A stretch of 47,690 bases of DNA from Clostridium sp. UBA1056. GTDB taxonomy: Bacteria; Bacillota; Clostridia; Clostridiales; Clostridiaceae. Where the stretch lies: the NCBI GenBank assembly GCA_002316385.1, contig DCDL01000060.1, positions 29,485-77,174 of the forward strand, written 5' to 3'. A program made the position numbers and the translations under genes. The notes under the pieces were generated by a model. It was given only the letters and a program-made list of their open reading frames with translations, was not told where the DNA came from and searched no databases. Below, one piece after another: positions 25,036-33,428 of the stretch (positions within the stretch are counted from its first letter, which is position 1; every line of letters starts with the position of its first letter).

Positions 25036-25605
25036 ATGATTAAATATTTGGACACTTGCAAGGAAACTAATCGACTACAAATACGACCATTAAATATGGA
25101 CGATTACAAAATATGGCTTGAGGGATTTAATGGACAAGCACTATCTAAAACAAAGTTTGATGATGGGTGGTTTGATACATCTTTTTTAACAGAGGAATGG
25201 TTTAAAAACAAACTAAAAGAGCGTGAGGAACTTGGTAAAAAAGATTACAGTTATATGCTAAATATTTTTTCTAAAATTAATGGTGCATCAGTTGGATATT
25301 GTGATATAACCACTCATATGAGAGAAGATTTTCAATATGCACGAATAGGATATACGATTTTTAATCAATTTTGGCAACAAGGATATGCAAAAGAGGCTAT
25401 TCGTGCGATTGTCCAAATTGGATTTGAGGACCTAAATTTTCATCGTTTGGAAGCACACATTAATAAAGATAACGATATATCAAAAAAGGTTGTTCTCTCT
25501 GCAGGATTCAAATTTGAATGTGTTAGAGAAAAATTTATTATAGAAGACGGTAGTTGGATTGACAATGAAATCTATTATATACTCAACAACAAATATAGGT
25601 TATAA
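25036..25605 (+). CDS. RimJ/RimL-type GNAT N-acetyltransferase (189 aa)
   Basis: GNAT fold with the order typical of RimJ/RimL relatives: RLQIRPLNMDDYKIW at the start, ASVGYCDITTHMREDFQYAR in the centre, acetyl-CoA loop FNQFWQQGYAKEAIRAIVQ (Q-x-x-G-x-A) and the HRLEAHINKDNDISKKVVL helix, followed by GFKFECVREKFI. It transfers acetyl from acetyl-CoA to an amine of a protein or small molecule, acceptor unknown. GGGAGG lies 7 bases before the ATG. It is followed closely by a short unknown frame and a sugar O-acetyltransferase, possibly one transcript. Confidence 0.9.
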   Translation: MIKYLDTCKETNRLQIRPLNMDDYKIWLEGFNGQALSKTKFDDGWFDTSFLTEEWFKNKLKEREELGKKDYSYMLNIFSKINGASVGYCDITTHMREDFQYARIGYTIFNQFWQQGYAKEAIRAIVQIGFEDLNFHRLEAHINKDNDISKKVVLSAGFKFECVREKFIIEDGSWIDNEIYYILNNKYRL

Positions 25606-25624
25606 GCATTGCGGCTTATCAGAG

Positions 25625-25822
25625 ATGGAAAACAAACACCTTGTATTATACCATACTCCGGAGAGTTTGAATGAAATGGAAATTGATAAATTACGATTAA
25701 ATTGTCCAAAAACAATTCCTGCTGAATATATTCCAAAATTCGAGTTTATATTAAACATGGAAGAATATTTTCTAGATGGCATGGTTCAAATGAAGTTGAA
25801 TAGGAAAGGAGAATTATACTAG
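25625..25822 (+). CDS. Hypothetical 65-aa protein between two acetyltransferases
   Basis: An ATG at 25625, 20 bases after the GNAT stop, opens a frame of 65 residues (start MENKHLVLYHTPESLNEME, end MKLNRKGELY) whose TAG overlaps the GTG start of the next gene by one base. There is no strong ribosome-binding site. It has no membrane segment or known motif and may be the tail of a larger lost gene kept in the operon. Confidence 0.42.
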   Translation: MENKHLVLYHTPESLNEMEIDKLRLNCPKTIPAEYIPKFEFILNMEEYFLDGMVQMKLNRKGELY

Positions 25823-26415
25823 TGACTGAAAGAGAAAAAATGCAGAATGGTTTTCTATATGATGCTAACTATAATGAAGAAATCGTTAAGGAACGAGAAA
25901 AAGCCAAGGATCTTTGTTTTGAATATAATCAATTAAGACCATCTGATTCAGAAAATCAAAAAGCGATTATATCTAAGCTGTTAGGTAAGACAGGAGAGGC
26001 TTTTTATATAACTGCTCCGTTTTATTGTGATTATGGCTACAATATCGAGATTGGAAACAACTTCTATACTAATCACAACTGTATTATTTTAGATGGTGCC
26101 AAGGTAACCTTTGGGAATAACGTTTTTATTGCTCCTAATTGCTGCTTTTCAACGGCCGGACATCCTCTTGATTCGGAGCAAAGAAACGCGGGCTTAGAGT
26201 TTGCTCACCAAATAAAAGTTGGAAACAGTGTTTGGTTCGGTGCAGGAGTGATTGTTTTGCCTGGCATTAATATTGGGGATGATGTTGTCATTGGTGCAGG
26301 AAGCATAGTGACAAAAGACATTCCGTCAGGAGTGATAGCTGTAGGAAACCCTTGTAAAGTCATAAGAAAAATTACCGAAGAGGACAAAAAAAGGTACTGG
26401 AAGGATGAAAAGTAA
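25822..26415 (+). CDS. Maltose/galactoside O-acetyltransferase family (left-handed beta helix)
   Basis: A 197-residue LacA/Maa-type enzyme that acetylates sugars with acetyl-CoA and probably forms trimers. It begins MTEREKMQNGFLYDANYNEE as Maa proteins do, then shows hexapeptide repeats (IEIGNNFYTNHNCIILDGAK, GDDVVIGAGSIVTKDIPSG) and the catalytic His in STAGHPLD. The start is the GTG at 25822 behind AAAGGAG, overlapping the previous stop. The enzyme is thought to remove excess free sugars; the natural acceptor is uncertain. Confidence 0.92.
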   Translation: MTEREKMQNGFLYDANYNEEIVKEREKAKDLCFEYNQLRPSDSENQKAIISKLLGKTGEAFYITAPFYCDYGYNIEIGNNFYTNHNCIILDGAKVTFGNNVFIAPNCCFSTAGHPLDSEQRNAGLEFAHQIKVGNSVWFGAGVIVLPGINIGDDVVIGAGSIVTKDIPSGVIAVGNPCKVIRKITEEDKKRYWKDEK

Positions 26416-26479
26416 TTTTTCTGAGTATGCAAGGAGTATTTCATTGTAGAAAATATAAGAGGTTACCTTGAATCAATTG

Positions 26480-26885
26480 GAGGGAATATAACATGTCTGG
26501 TATTATGATAAGGAATTACAAGCAACTATAAAAATTGATAAAGAGGCTTGATGGTAAAGTCGGTTCCCCTTTGGTACTTGTAGAGAATAATTGAGAATTA
26601 TTTTTATTTCAAGAGCACTTAAAGTGTCTAATAGGCTATACAACATAGGCAAATGAACAAAATAAAGATTTCAATGATATGCTGCAAAACAATAAAGATA
26701 TGCCGAAAATCCAAACCGTAACTGACGAGGAGAGTATTAAAAAGTATGGTGGGAGTAGAATGTTTTTTGCTCCATCTATTGAATACAACAAAACTATGAA
26801 GTAAATTCCTAAAGGTAAGGTTATTACAGTTGGAGCAATAAGATATTTTTTTGCTAAAACCAATGCATATGCGGATGGAGGAGTT
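26480..26885 (+). pseudogene. Remnants of a deaminase-like gene and an MGMT-family gene
   Basis: Two pieces lie here. At 26548-26590 DGKVGSPFGTCRE copies the second zinc motif of the cytidine deaminase gene at 24017, with the Cys-Gly-Ala changed to Phe-Gly-Thr and stops after it. From about 26660 the frame reads MPKIQTVTDEESIKKYGGSR then MFFAPSIEYNKTMK, a stop (TAA for Lys) and IPKGKVITVGAIRYFFAKTN, as in a clostridial MGMT-like (alkyltransferase-related) family. It is cut off where the next gene's ribosome-binding site begins. Confidence 0.6.
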
Positions 26886-26889
26886 AAAA

Positions 26890-27684
26890 ATGAATGAGAA
26901 TCAAGATAACATTATCAAAACAAGATTATCTGAGTTTATCGAAATGAGCCTACACAACGCGCTTGCCGCTCACGATGAAATGAAAATGTATGACATGCCT
27001 CTTATGGGCATTGCTTCTGCAGACGATCCTTTCTTTCAGAAATTTCGTGAGCTCGGTATTGTCGGACCAGATTTTGTTCTTCCACAGGAATGGCTGCCGG
27101 GTGCGAAATCAGTGATTTCATATTTTCTTCCGTTCACAAAGGAAGTGTGCGATACGAACCGGGCACCGGGTCTTCCTTCTGAAGAATGGGTATCCGCCAG
27201 AATCGATGGTGAAGTTTTTAATAATGAGGTTCGATCTTTTCTGATTGAAATGTTGAAGCAAATGAGTGCCGATGCTGTTGCACCTTGTCTTGATCCCCGG
27301 TTTAAAGTTGTAAATCGAATTTCAAATTGGTCCGAACGACATGTTGCATATGCAGCTGGTCTTGGAACATTTGGACTTCATCGGGCGCTCATCACAGAAA
27401 AGGGAACAGCTGGACGTTTAGGTAGCGTGGTCACCACACTGGAGCTTACACCTACAAAGCGGATTTACAAAAGTTACGATGAGTATTGCTTATATCTCAC
27501 ACAGGGAAAATGTGGGGCCTGCATGCGTAGATGTCCGCCTCTTGCTATTACTGATAAAGGTAAGGATAATAAAATTTGTGAAGAATATATCGGCAGAGAA
27601 ATTCTGTCAAGATTTGCCCCTCGGTATGGCTGTGCCAAATGTAGTATCAGTGTACCCTGTGAATCTAAGAATCCGGCGGTATAA
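26890..27684 (+). CDS. 4Fe-4S double-cluster protein related to epoxyqueuosine reductase (QueG)
   Basis: The 264-residue protein has the QueG-like plan: an N-terminal part with LPGAKSVISYFLPFTKEV, the cobalamin-fold segment YAAGLGTFGLHRALITEKGT, and cysteine motifs GKCGACMRRCPPLAI (about residues 212-226) and YGCAKCSISVPCES near the end. The GC content is higher than in the neighbours. QueG reduces epoxyqueuosine in tRNA, but this shorter branch is common in anaerobes as an unassigned redox protein. GGAGGAG precedes the ATG at 26890. A copy of its last 20 codons follows at 27706. Confidence 0.82.
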   Translation: MNENQDNIIKTRLSEFIEMSLHNALAAHDEMKMYDMPLMGIASADDPFFQKFRELGIVGPDFVLPQEWLPGAKSVISYFLPFTKEVCDTNRAPGLPSEEWVSARIDGEVFNNEVRSFLIEMLKQMSADAVAPCLDPRFKVVNRISNWSERHVAYAAGLGTFGLHRALITEKGTAGRLGSVVTTLELTPTKRIYKSYDEYCLYLTQGKCGACMRRCPPLAITDKGKDNKICEEYIGREILSRFAPRYGCAKCSISVPCESKNPAV

Positions 27685-27689
27685 TTGCC

Positions 27690-27770
27690 TCATGTAAGGG
27701 AAATTCCATCAAAATTGGCTCCGCGGTATGGCTGCGCAAAATGCAATATCAGTGTTCCCTGTGATTGAAG
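27690..27770 (+). repeat. Partial copy of the QueG-like 3' end
   Basis: Just after the stop at 27684 the DNA encodes KLAPRYGCAKCNISVPCD and then stops; it matches the gene's own ending RFAPRYGCAKCSISVPCE. The third-position differences show an old tandem copy or the end of a related gene whose body is lost. Confidence 0.8.
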
Positions 27771-27808
27771 AATGACGGAACTAACTGGAAGATTATTGAG
27801 TCATAATA

Positions 27809-27855
27809 TTGACAAACCGATTATATTACCTTACACTAAAATATACACTAGTGTC
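27809..27855 (+). promoter_or_regulatory. Promoter and palindromic operator of the TetR/GNAT operon
   Basis: TTGACA (27809-27814) and TACACT (27832-27837) are 17 bases apart. The palindrome ACACTAGTGT (27845-27854) lies at the expected transcription start, with a further TTACACTA half-site at 27831, so the TetR protein probably represses its own promoter here. Confidence 0.65.
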
Positions 27856-27878
27856 TATTTTACAAGGAGGTTTATTTG

Positions 27879-28475
27879 ATGCCACAGGTAACTGAGAAAT
27901 ACCTAGAAGATCGAAAAAATAGAATAGCTAAGGCAGCCGTTAACGTTTTTTTCCAAAAAGGTTATTCGAATGCCACAATGAAAGATATTATGGATGAGGC
28001 AAAAGTATCAAGGGGTGGATTATACGCGCACTTTGAAAATATTGACTCTGTTTTTATAGCTGCATTAAAATATGATGATTCTTCATCACATAACCGATTT
28101 TTAATCCCTAATCCTGATGAACCGTTATTGCCTCAAATAAAAAACTGGGTTCAAAAAATAGGAATGTCAACACAAAATAGAGAAACCTGCTTAGTACGTG
28201 CAAAATCAGAATTCTTTCTTTCACACGATGTTTCAAAAGTTCCATACTTACGAGAAAGACATGAAAAACTTGCACAAGACATTCAACTAGTCATTAAGAT
28301 GGGAATTAAAACAGGTGAATTTAAAAACCGAATTGATGTAAATTCCTTTGCTGAATTACTTATTGCATTGATTGATGGCGTTATGTTGCATCATTACTAT
28401 CAGTATTCTTCTAGTTTTAATCTCTTAGAAATACTAGGTCTAATAGAAAAAACGATAGAGAATTCTCTATCTTAA
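27879..28475 (+). CDS. TetR/AcrR-family transcriptional regulator (198 aa)
   Basis: The N-terminal HTH (about residues 12-58) is typical: RIAKAAVNVFFQKGYSNATM, KDIMDEAKVSRGGLYAHFEN. The remaining helices form the ligand pocket; LIALIDGVMLHHYY near residue 165 resembles YfiR/TetR_C_6-type members. The ATG at 27879 lies 8 bases after AAGGAGG. The gene is followed after 13 bases by a GNAT acetyltransferase gene with its own AAGGAGG, so both form an operon repressed from the palindrome upstream. The inducer is unknown and may be a substrate of the acetyltransferase. Confidence 0.9.
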   Translation: MPQVTEKYLEDRKNRIAKAAVNVFFQKGYSNATMKDIMDEAKVSRGGLYAHFENIDSVFIAALKYDDSSSHNRFLIPNPDEPLLPQIKNWVQKIGMSTQNRETCLVRAKSEFFLSHDVSKVPYLRERHEKLAQDIQLVIKMGIKTGEFKNRIDVNSFAELLIALIDGVMLHHYYQYSSSFNLLEILGLIEKTIENSLS

Positions 28476-28488
28476 GGAGGCGCATATA

Positions 28489-29025
28489 ATGTTTGAAAAT
28501 AAAGTGATAAGATTACGAAAAATTTCTTTAAATGATTATTCTACCTATCATAATTGGCGTAACGATATAGAGGTTATGCAAAGTACTAGTCCACAACTCG
28601 ATATATATACTTTGGAAGAAACAGAAAAATACGTCTCAGCAATAGCCACTCAATCTAATGCTAAGGGTTATATTATTGAGTATAAAGAAACTAATCAAGC
28701 AGTCGGCATCATTTCTTTGATAAATATAGATTATAAGAATCGCTCTGCTGAGTGTATTATTGATATCGGAGTAAAAGAGATGTGGGGAAAAGGAATCGGT
28801 ACAGCTGCTATTTCTTTGATACTAGAGTTTGCATTTAATGAGTTAAATTTGCATCGAGTATATTTGCAAGTATTTTCGTTCAATAAAAGAGGCATAAAGC
28901 TTTATGAAAAAATGGGTTTTATACATGAAGGAGAATTACGTCAGGCACTCTATCGCAATGGAAGTTGGCATGATATTGTCATTATGAGCATTTTGAAGAA
29001 TGAATATAAAGCATCTCTTGCCTAA
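28489..29025 (+). CDS. GNAT N-acetyltransferase in TetR operon (178 aa)
   Basis: RimJ/RimL-like GNAT: VIRLRKISLNDYSTYHNWRN at residues 5-24, IDIGVKEMWGKGIGTAAISL (acetyl-CoA loop G-K-G-I-G-T) near residue 100, then LHRVYLQVFSFNKRGIKLYE and KMGFIHEGELRQALYRNG. The layout is also that of SpeG-like and blasticidin/streptothricin-type resistance enzymes, so either a polyamine/peptide or a drug acceptor is possible. It is controlled with the TetR gene 13 bases upstream. Intact, with a clear ribosome-binding site. Confidence 0.9.
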   Translation: MFENKVIRLRKISLNDYSTYHNWRNDIEVMQSTSPQLDIYTLEETEKYVSAIATQSNAKGYIIEYKETNQAVGIISLINIDYKNRSAECIIDIGVKEMWGKGIGTAAISLILEFAFNELNLHRVYLQVFSFNKRGIKLYEKMGFIHEGELRQALYRNGSWHDIVIMSILKNEYKASLA

Positions 29026-29520
29026 TAATTTAGATGTTTATCACTTAGTTTTTTGTGAAAACAACTAAATGATGTATTAAAAATAATCTTTTGATAGTGA
29101 TATTCTATGGTAAGAATTACCTTAAAGGTTAACGACAGTTTTGAAAATAATTATCAAAGGTGCGGTCTTATTTTGTCCTACAATTTACGGATGGTATATA
29201 GCGAAACAATGAAATGGCGACTCTAAAGAAGGGAGCTAGCATGATTTATTTTACGTAATCATCTGCTTCATTTATTTTATAATAAATTACCTTGTTCTTA
29301 CGAATAACCAATTCTTTATAGAGCCAACTAAAGTACATGGACAGCTATAACAGTCTGTTTGTGTGCTTTTTTATTGCCTGAAATTTTTTATAAAGCTTTT
29401 ACTATTCATGCAACTGAAAGCCCTCTTATGTCGGGACTTGGTACGAAAGAGAGCAAAAAAGCCATCGCTTACTTTCTTTCACGACAGAAAGGGGGTGAGA
29501 TTGATGAAACCATCTTCATT
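29026..29520. other. Intergenic stretch with a toxin-like 5' region
   Basis: No credible gene is present. At 29440-29503 the order AGAGCAAAAAAGCCATCGCT, CTTTC-ACGACA-GAAAG hairpin, GGGGGTGAGATTGATG resembles the 5' region of small clostridial/bacillar hydrophobic toxin genes, whose Shine-Dalgarno is masked by this stem. The toxin body itself is missing because integrase DNA begins here. Confidence 0.4.
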
Positions 29521-29524
29521 TAGG

Positions 29525-29986
29525 ATTTTCTTTTATAAATTGATAAGGATATACTGCTGATTTAAATGCTCCAGAAAGTACTCTATGAAAATTATCTATG
29601 CTAGATTAAGATAATTCACTTAGGTCTTTTTGGTTTATAAATTATTGTAATATAGCTGGAGTTAGTGACTTAAGTTTATATACACCTAAGTATAGCTTTA
29701 TGTAGTTTTTTATTACTCTTTTATAGTGTTCTTGTGTATTGTATTTACAATTTATCAGAACATATTCTTTGTACCAATAATCAAAATAATCAATGGTTGT
29801 TATATTGCTTTCATCTACAACACTACCACATATTTCATATTCATTTAAAGCGATTCTTAAAGCCTCTTGAGCTTCTTTATTAGTTTTAAAGCCTCTGTTC
29901 TCTCTTCTTTTTCTTTTACAATCAACCATTCCAAGGTTAAAATAGTAACTCCATATAGAGCCACGTTTACGAGTTCCACCTTGCAT
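29525..29986 (-). pseudogene. Tyrosine integrase, N-terminal half with stops
   Basis: The minus strand starts at an ATG (29986) behind AAAGGAGAT with GGTRKRGSIWSYYFNLGMVD, the AP2-like arm domain, then GFKTNKEAQEALRIALNEYE and the core-binding region TIDYFDYWYKEYVLINC, SLTPAILQ. In-frame TAA follows ILQ (29642), yet the frame continues FINQKDLSEL, a second stop and DNFHRVLSGAFKSAVYPYQF to about 29525. The catalytic domain is lost. It is the integrase of a prophage or ICE, transcribed away from the early region as usual. Confidence 0.85.
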
Positions 29987-30044
29987 AATAACATCTCCTT
30001 TAACACACATATGTTCGCGTGAAACTAAAAAAATATATACTTAA

Positions 30045-30330
30045 TTTAAATTAAGTCAAATTTAGGTTTTAAATATTTAGAATCAATACCTTCACAATTA
30101 GCTACAACCTGAAGAGAAAAATCTTCATACCAATTTGAAGGGCTATCGTCAATTAGTAACTCAGTAGCAAAGGTATCAGCCTCAATTTCATATTTATTAG
30201 TTGATAGAAGAGTATTTTTTCAAGAAATAGAACATTAGATTTATAGTGAAATATTGCATGGCATAATTCGTGTGCACATGTATAAAACTTATCTATATCA
30301 TTTAATCTAGAATTCATATGAATAATTTTA
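30045..30330 (-). pseudogene. ImmA/IrrE metallopeptidase remnant
   Basis: On the minus strand SRLNDIDKFYTCAHELCHAI then FHYKSNVLFLEK contains the HELCH zinc motif of ImmA/IrrE proteases, which cut the ImmR-type repressor of mobile elements. A frameshift leads to STNKYEIEADTFATELLIDD, the usual EIEAD.FA segment with the third zinc ligand. The gene lacks its N-terminus and is cut at about 30330, where plus-strand phage DNA begins. With the integrase it forms the normal lysogeny cassette; the repressor gene itself is gone. Confidence 0.82.
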
Positions 30331-31078
30331 TTAGTTTATAAAGTTGAAGTTCCTATCAAAGAAGGTATAGAAATATTTAACGATAAGGCTGGAAATAGGA
30401 AATTGCAATGTGCTGAAAAAAATATTGCAGAAACTATCAAGGAATATGGATTAGAAGAGAAGTTTGCAAGGCAATTAAATGTACTAGATAGTTATACAAA
30501 TTTAACGGCTACTCTAAAAAGTATCAAAGAGGATATAGAAGTTAAAAGAATAACAGGACCAAGCAATGGAACAGGAACAAATTTTAAAAGCTACTATTAT
30601 TGCCACTGTAGAAGGTGCTAATGCTACTATAAATACCAAATTGAAAGCAGAGGATTTTTAAGTAATAGATAGTGGTTACAATGTAGCACAGGTTGTTAGC
30701 GAGATTAATAGGTCAGCTGAATTAATTAGAAGTACAGAAAAAGCAGAGAAAGAAAGACTCATAGCAGAGCAAAGAAGAAAAAAAGAAGAGAGAATAAGAT
30801 AAGAGGAAAGAATAAAATCAGAAAAAATTGCAAAAGCTAGGTCAATTGCAGAGGAAAAGGCAAGAGTTGAAGCTATGAAAAATGGGGTCAAAAATGAAAT
30901 GGTTGTAGAAAATGCAACAACTGAAATACACGAAGAAATTCAAAATTCTTCACAAATAGCTATTAAGTTTATAGCAGAGGCTGATAAGGAGAAGTTTATG
31001 GAATTAAGTAATTTTCTAAAAACAAACAACTACAAATATGGAGTTGTTGCTCAAAGAAAGGTTCAACAATATGGCTAA
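30331..31078 (+). pseudogene. Phage early protein (DUF1351-like), broken into three pieces
   Basis: The sequence continues across two stops: EVPIKEGIEIFNDKAGNRKL (30346), KEDIEVKRITGPSNGTGTNF, then in another frame EQILKATIIATVEGANATIN up to a TAA at about 30660, and after it a long charged coil (AEKERLIAEQRRKKEERI, stop, EERIKSEKIAKARSIAEEKA) ending IAEADKEKFMELSNFLKTNN and KYGVVAQRKVQQYG at 31078. The coiled middle and the F...NNYKYGV tail resemble DUF1351 proteins that precede RecT-type recombination genes in clostridial phages. The start is missing. The last part overlaps the MBL gene. Confidence 0.55.
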
Positions 31079-31796
31079 ATTGACAGTGCTAGGTAGCAAT
31101 AGCAGAGGTAACTGCTACGTCCTAAGGATAAGAAAAGAAATCCTACTCCTAGAATGTGGGGTGGCATGGACAAATATTAAAAAGGAAATAGAAAAAGAGC
31201 CTTATGATAACATTTATTGTTTAATTTCACATCATCACAAAGACCACTCAAAGGCTTATTATAAAGGGTTACCATTAGAAGTTAATGTTTATACTCCTAA
31301 TCATATAAAAACCTCTTTAGGAGGGAATACAGAAAGAATAAAAGTATTAGAAACTAAAGCTATTAACAATGTCGGAGGCTTTAAAATAATGCCTTTTAAA
31401 AATTATCATAGTGAATCTAATGGAGATTATTGCCCTTGTGTTGGATATTTAATATTGCATCCAAGTATAGGGAAGATATTATTCGCTACAGATACATTCA
31501 AAATGAAATATAGGTTCAGTGATATAGATCATATTTTAATTGAATGTAACTATGCTGAGGATATTTTACTAAATGCAGAAGATAAGCAAGGTTTAGAAAG
31601 AGTTGTTAGGAGCCATATGTCTTTAGAAAACTTAAAAGAAATCTTAAAAACGTGGGATTTAACTAATACTAAAGACATTACATTGCTACATCTTAGTGAG
31701 AGAAATGGAGATAAGGACCTATTTAAAAGAGAAATTGAAGCAACCACAGGAAAGATGATTAATATAGCGGAAAAAGGGGTTGTATTAGAATGGTAA
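31071..31796 (+). CDS. Phage-type MBL-fold metallo-hydrolase (241 aa)
   Basis: The metallo-beta-lactamase fold is shown by the zinc motif SHHHKDHSKAYY (H-x-H-x-D-H, about residues 55-66), FKNYHSESNGDYCPCVGYLI further on, FATDTF with the metal-bridging Asp, and LLHLSERNGD near the end. Members of this group occur in the early region of clostridial phages next to RecT-like genes and are thought to act on nucleic acids or nucleotides. The ATG at 31071 overlaps the end of the upstream phage frame by eight bases. It appears intact and may be the only complete early gene left. Confidence 0.85.
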   Translation: MAKLTVLGSNSRGNCYVLRIRKEILLLECGVAWTNIKKEIEKEPYDNIYCLISHHHKDHSKAYYKGLPLEVNVYTPNHIKTSLGGNTERIKVLETKAINNVGGFKIMPFKNYHSESNGDYCPCVGYLILHPSIGKILFATDTFKMKYRFSDIDHILIECNYAEDILLNAEDKQGLERVVRSHMSLENLKEILKTWDLTNTKDITLLHLSERNGDKDLFKREIEATTGKMINIAEKGVVLEW

Positions 31797-31957
31797 AAAT
31801 CAGAACAGGTCAAAACTGGCTTAAGGCCATAGGTGATAGAGCTTTCTATAGTCCTGAATTGCAAGATTGCAAGTATTACATGTTAAAAAGCTACTTACAT
31901 TCTCGAGATTTCTCGGCTGAGATATACACCTTTGAGGAGGTAGAAATTATTGATTAA
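31790..31957 (+). CDS. Small phage protein of unknown function (55 aa)
   Basis: The ATG overlaps the end of the MBL gene. The protein starts MVKIRTGQNWLKAIGDRAFY and ends AEIYTFEEVEIID. It is acidic at the end and has no known motif. The tight overlap indicates coupled translation in a phage early operon. A following frame beginning with TTG (IKTRRICKTCG) is soon stopped and seems to be the start of a lost zinc-knuckle protein. Confidence 0.55.
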   Translation: MVKIRTGQNWLKAIGDRAFYSPELQDCKYYMLKSYLHSRDFSAEIYTFEEVEIID

Positions 31958-32130
31958 GACTAGAAGGATATGCAAAACTTGTGGAATTGAAAAAAGCTTA
32001 GGAGAGTGATGAAAAAATACTCCTTATCGAAAGTCTTCCATCTCCTAATATCATCATTGTGAAAGGTATAAGAGTTTATGAATACACAGTAGAAGGCAAT
32101 AGAAAGTTTATAGTTTAAGAGGAAACTACT

Positions 32131-32430
32131 ATGATGATAGTTGAAGGCAAGATTAAAGGAAAAGCCAGACCAAGATTTTATAACGGACATGCTATGACAT
32201 CGCAAGATAGTGTTAGCTATGAAAATTGGATAGGATTTTGCTACCAGCAACAAGAAGGAATGCATCTTAACGGGACTATAAAAGCAAATATAATTGTTTT
32301 TCACAAAGCACCTAAGAGTTGTACTAAAAAAGGCTAAAAGGGATTAGAGAAGACTTGGAATATCTGCAGAAAAACCTAATGCTGAAACGGATGTAATCAT
32401 AATTGAGATTGGAAAATGATACATAATTTA
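32131..32430 (+). pseudogene. RusA-family Holliday junction resolvase remnant
   Basis: The first frame reads VEGKIKGKARPRFYNGHAMT, then SVSYENWIGFCYQQQ and GTIKANIIVFHKAPKSCTKK to a stop, the N-terminal plan of RusA (G.P..K.RPR, an SYE segment, the F.K.PKS.SKKK). After a frameshift RLGISAEKPNAETDVIIIEI appears, where RusA has the catalytic KPD.DN. The active-site aspartates are disrupted and the rest is gone. In phages RusA resolves branched DNA before packaging. Confidence 0.72.
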
Positions 32431-32606
32431 ATAAAAGGGTATACTTAAGATCATCTTTTGATACGAAAATAAATTATCAATTTCAATAATAGACATGAAA
32501 TAAATCATAAAACGTTGAAAAGAGAATAATGTATAAAAACTATTTTAATATAAAAATGATTAGGTGGCATACTATAAAAGACATTACATGAAATGAGGTG
32601 CAATAA

Positions 32607-33299
32607 TTGAAAAAGAAAAGGTTTCTAAGAAATGTTTTTTTTGTAAGCATAATTATTTTTATATTTATCATAAATGTATATACAGTGAAAGCAACTTCAA
32701 AGAACGATTGTGATGAAAATCTTGCAATATTAGTGGATATTGGTGAAGAAAAACTTTATTTAATAGACAAAGAGAAAAATATAATTTTAAAAGAATACAG
32801 TATAGCTAGTGGTAAACCAGAAACACCTTCTCCAACAGGTACATGGAAAGTAGTTAGGATGGCCAAATGGAGTGGAGGATTTGGAACTAGATGGATTGAG
32901 TTGAATGTACCTTGGGGCAAATTTGGAATTCATGGAACAAATAGACCAGGAACAATTGGTTCAGAAGCTTCCCATGGTTGTATCAGAATGTTTAATAAAA
33001 ATATTGAAGAATTATATGAGTATGTAGAGTCTGGAATGATAGTAGCAATATATGCAGGTCCAAATGGACCATTCGAGGATGGATTAATAACTTTAAAGCC
33101 TGGAGATAGAGGTTCAGATATTTTAGAGGTACAAAGAAAAATGAAAGATAAAGGTTATTATCCAAAAGATTTAGATGGTATATATGGAGAGGATATGAAA
33201 CGATATGTAATAAAATTTAGAAAAGACAATAATCTTGAAAATAGCCATTATATAGATAAAGAATTTTATGAAAAACTTGGAATAGAACTAATAGACTAA
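32607..33299 (+). CDS. L,D-transpeptidase (YkuD) with peptidoglycan-binding domain
   Basis: An exported cell-wall enzyme of 230 residues. Residues 1-31 are a signal/anchor segment. The YkuD domain (about 42-150) carries the catalytic motif HGTNRPGTIGSEASHGCIRM with the active Cys; it makes 3-3 cross-links between meso-DAP residues or attaches proteins, a major route in clostridia. Residues about 165-225 form a PG_binding_1 domain (PGDRGSDILEVQRKMKDKGY). The start is the TTG at 32607 behind GAGGTG, since no ATG is suitably placed. It lies at the end of the prophage debris but is not a phage gene type. Confidence 0.9.
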   Translation: MKKKRFLRNVFFVSIIIFIFIINVYTVKATSKNDCDENLAILVDIGEEKLYLIDKEKNIILKEYSIASGKPETPSPTGTWKVVRMAKWSGGFGTRWIELNVPWGKFGIHGTNRPGTIGSEASHGCIRMFNKNIEELYEYVESGMIVAIYAGPNGPFEDGLITLKPGDRGSDILEVQRKMKDKGYYPKDLDGIYGEDMKRYVIKFRKDNNLENSHYIDKEFYEKLGIELID

Positions 33300-33428
33300 A
33301 ATATATAACAGAGATTAATATCAATTTCTGAATATTAGACAACTCAACTAAAATTAATAAATAAAGAAAAATAAATCGGAGTAATTCTAGATAAAATGTA
33401 CGGCTGTACCTCCAGACGAGGAGGGAAA

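Noticed and set aside
29503..29559. 18-codon frame MKPSSFRIFFYKLIRIYC with a strong ribosome-binding site
   Set aside because: The codons after the start are the complement of integrase DNA (AVYPYQFIKENP), so it is a junction product and not a toxin gene.
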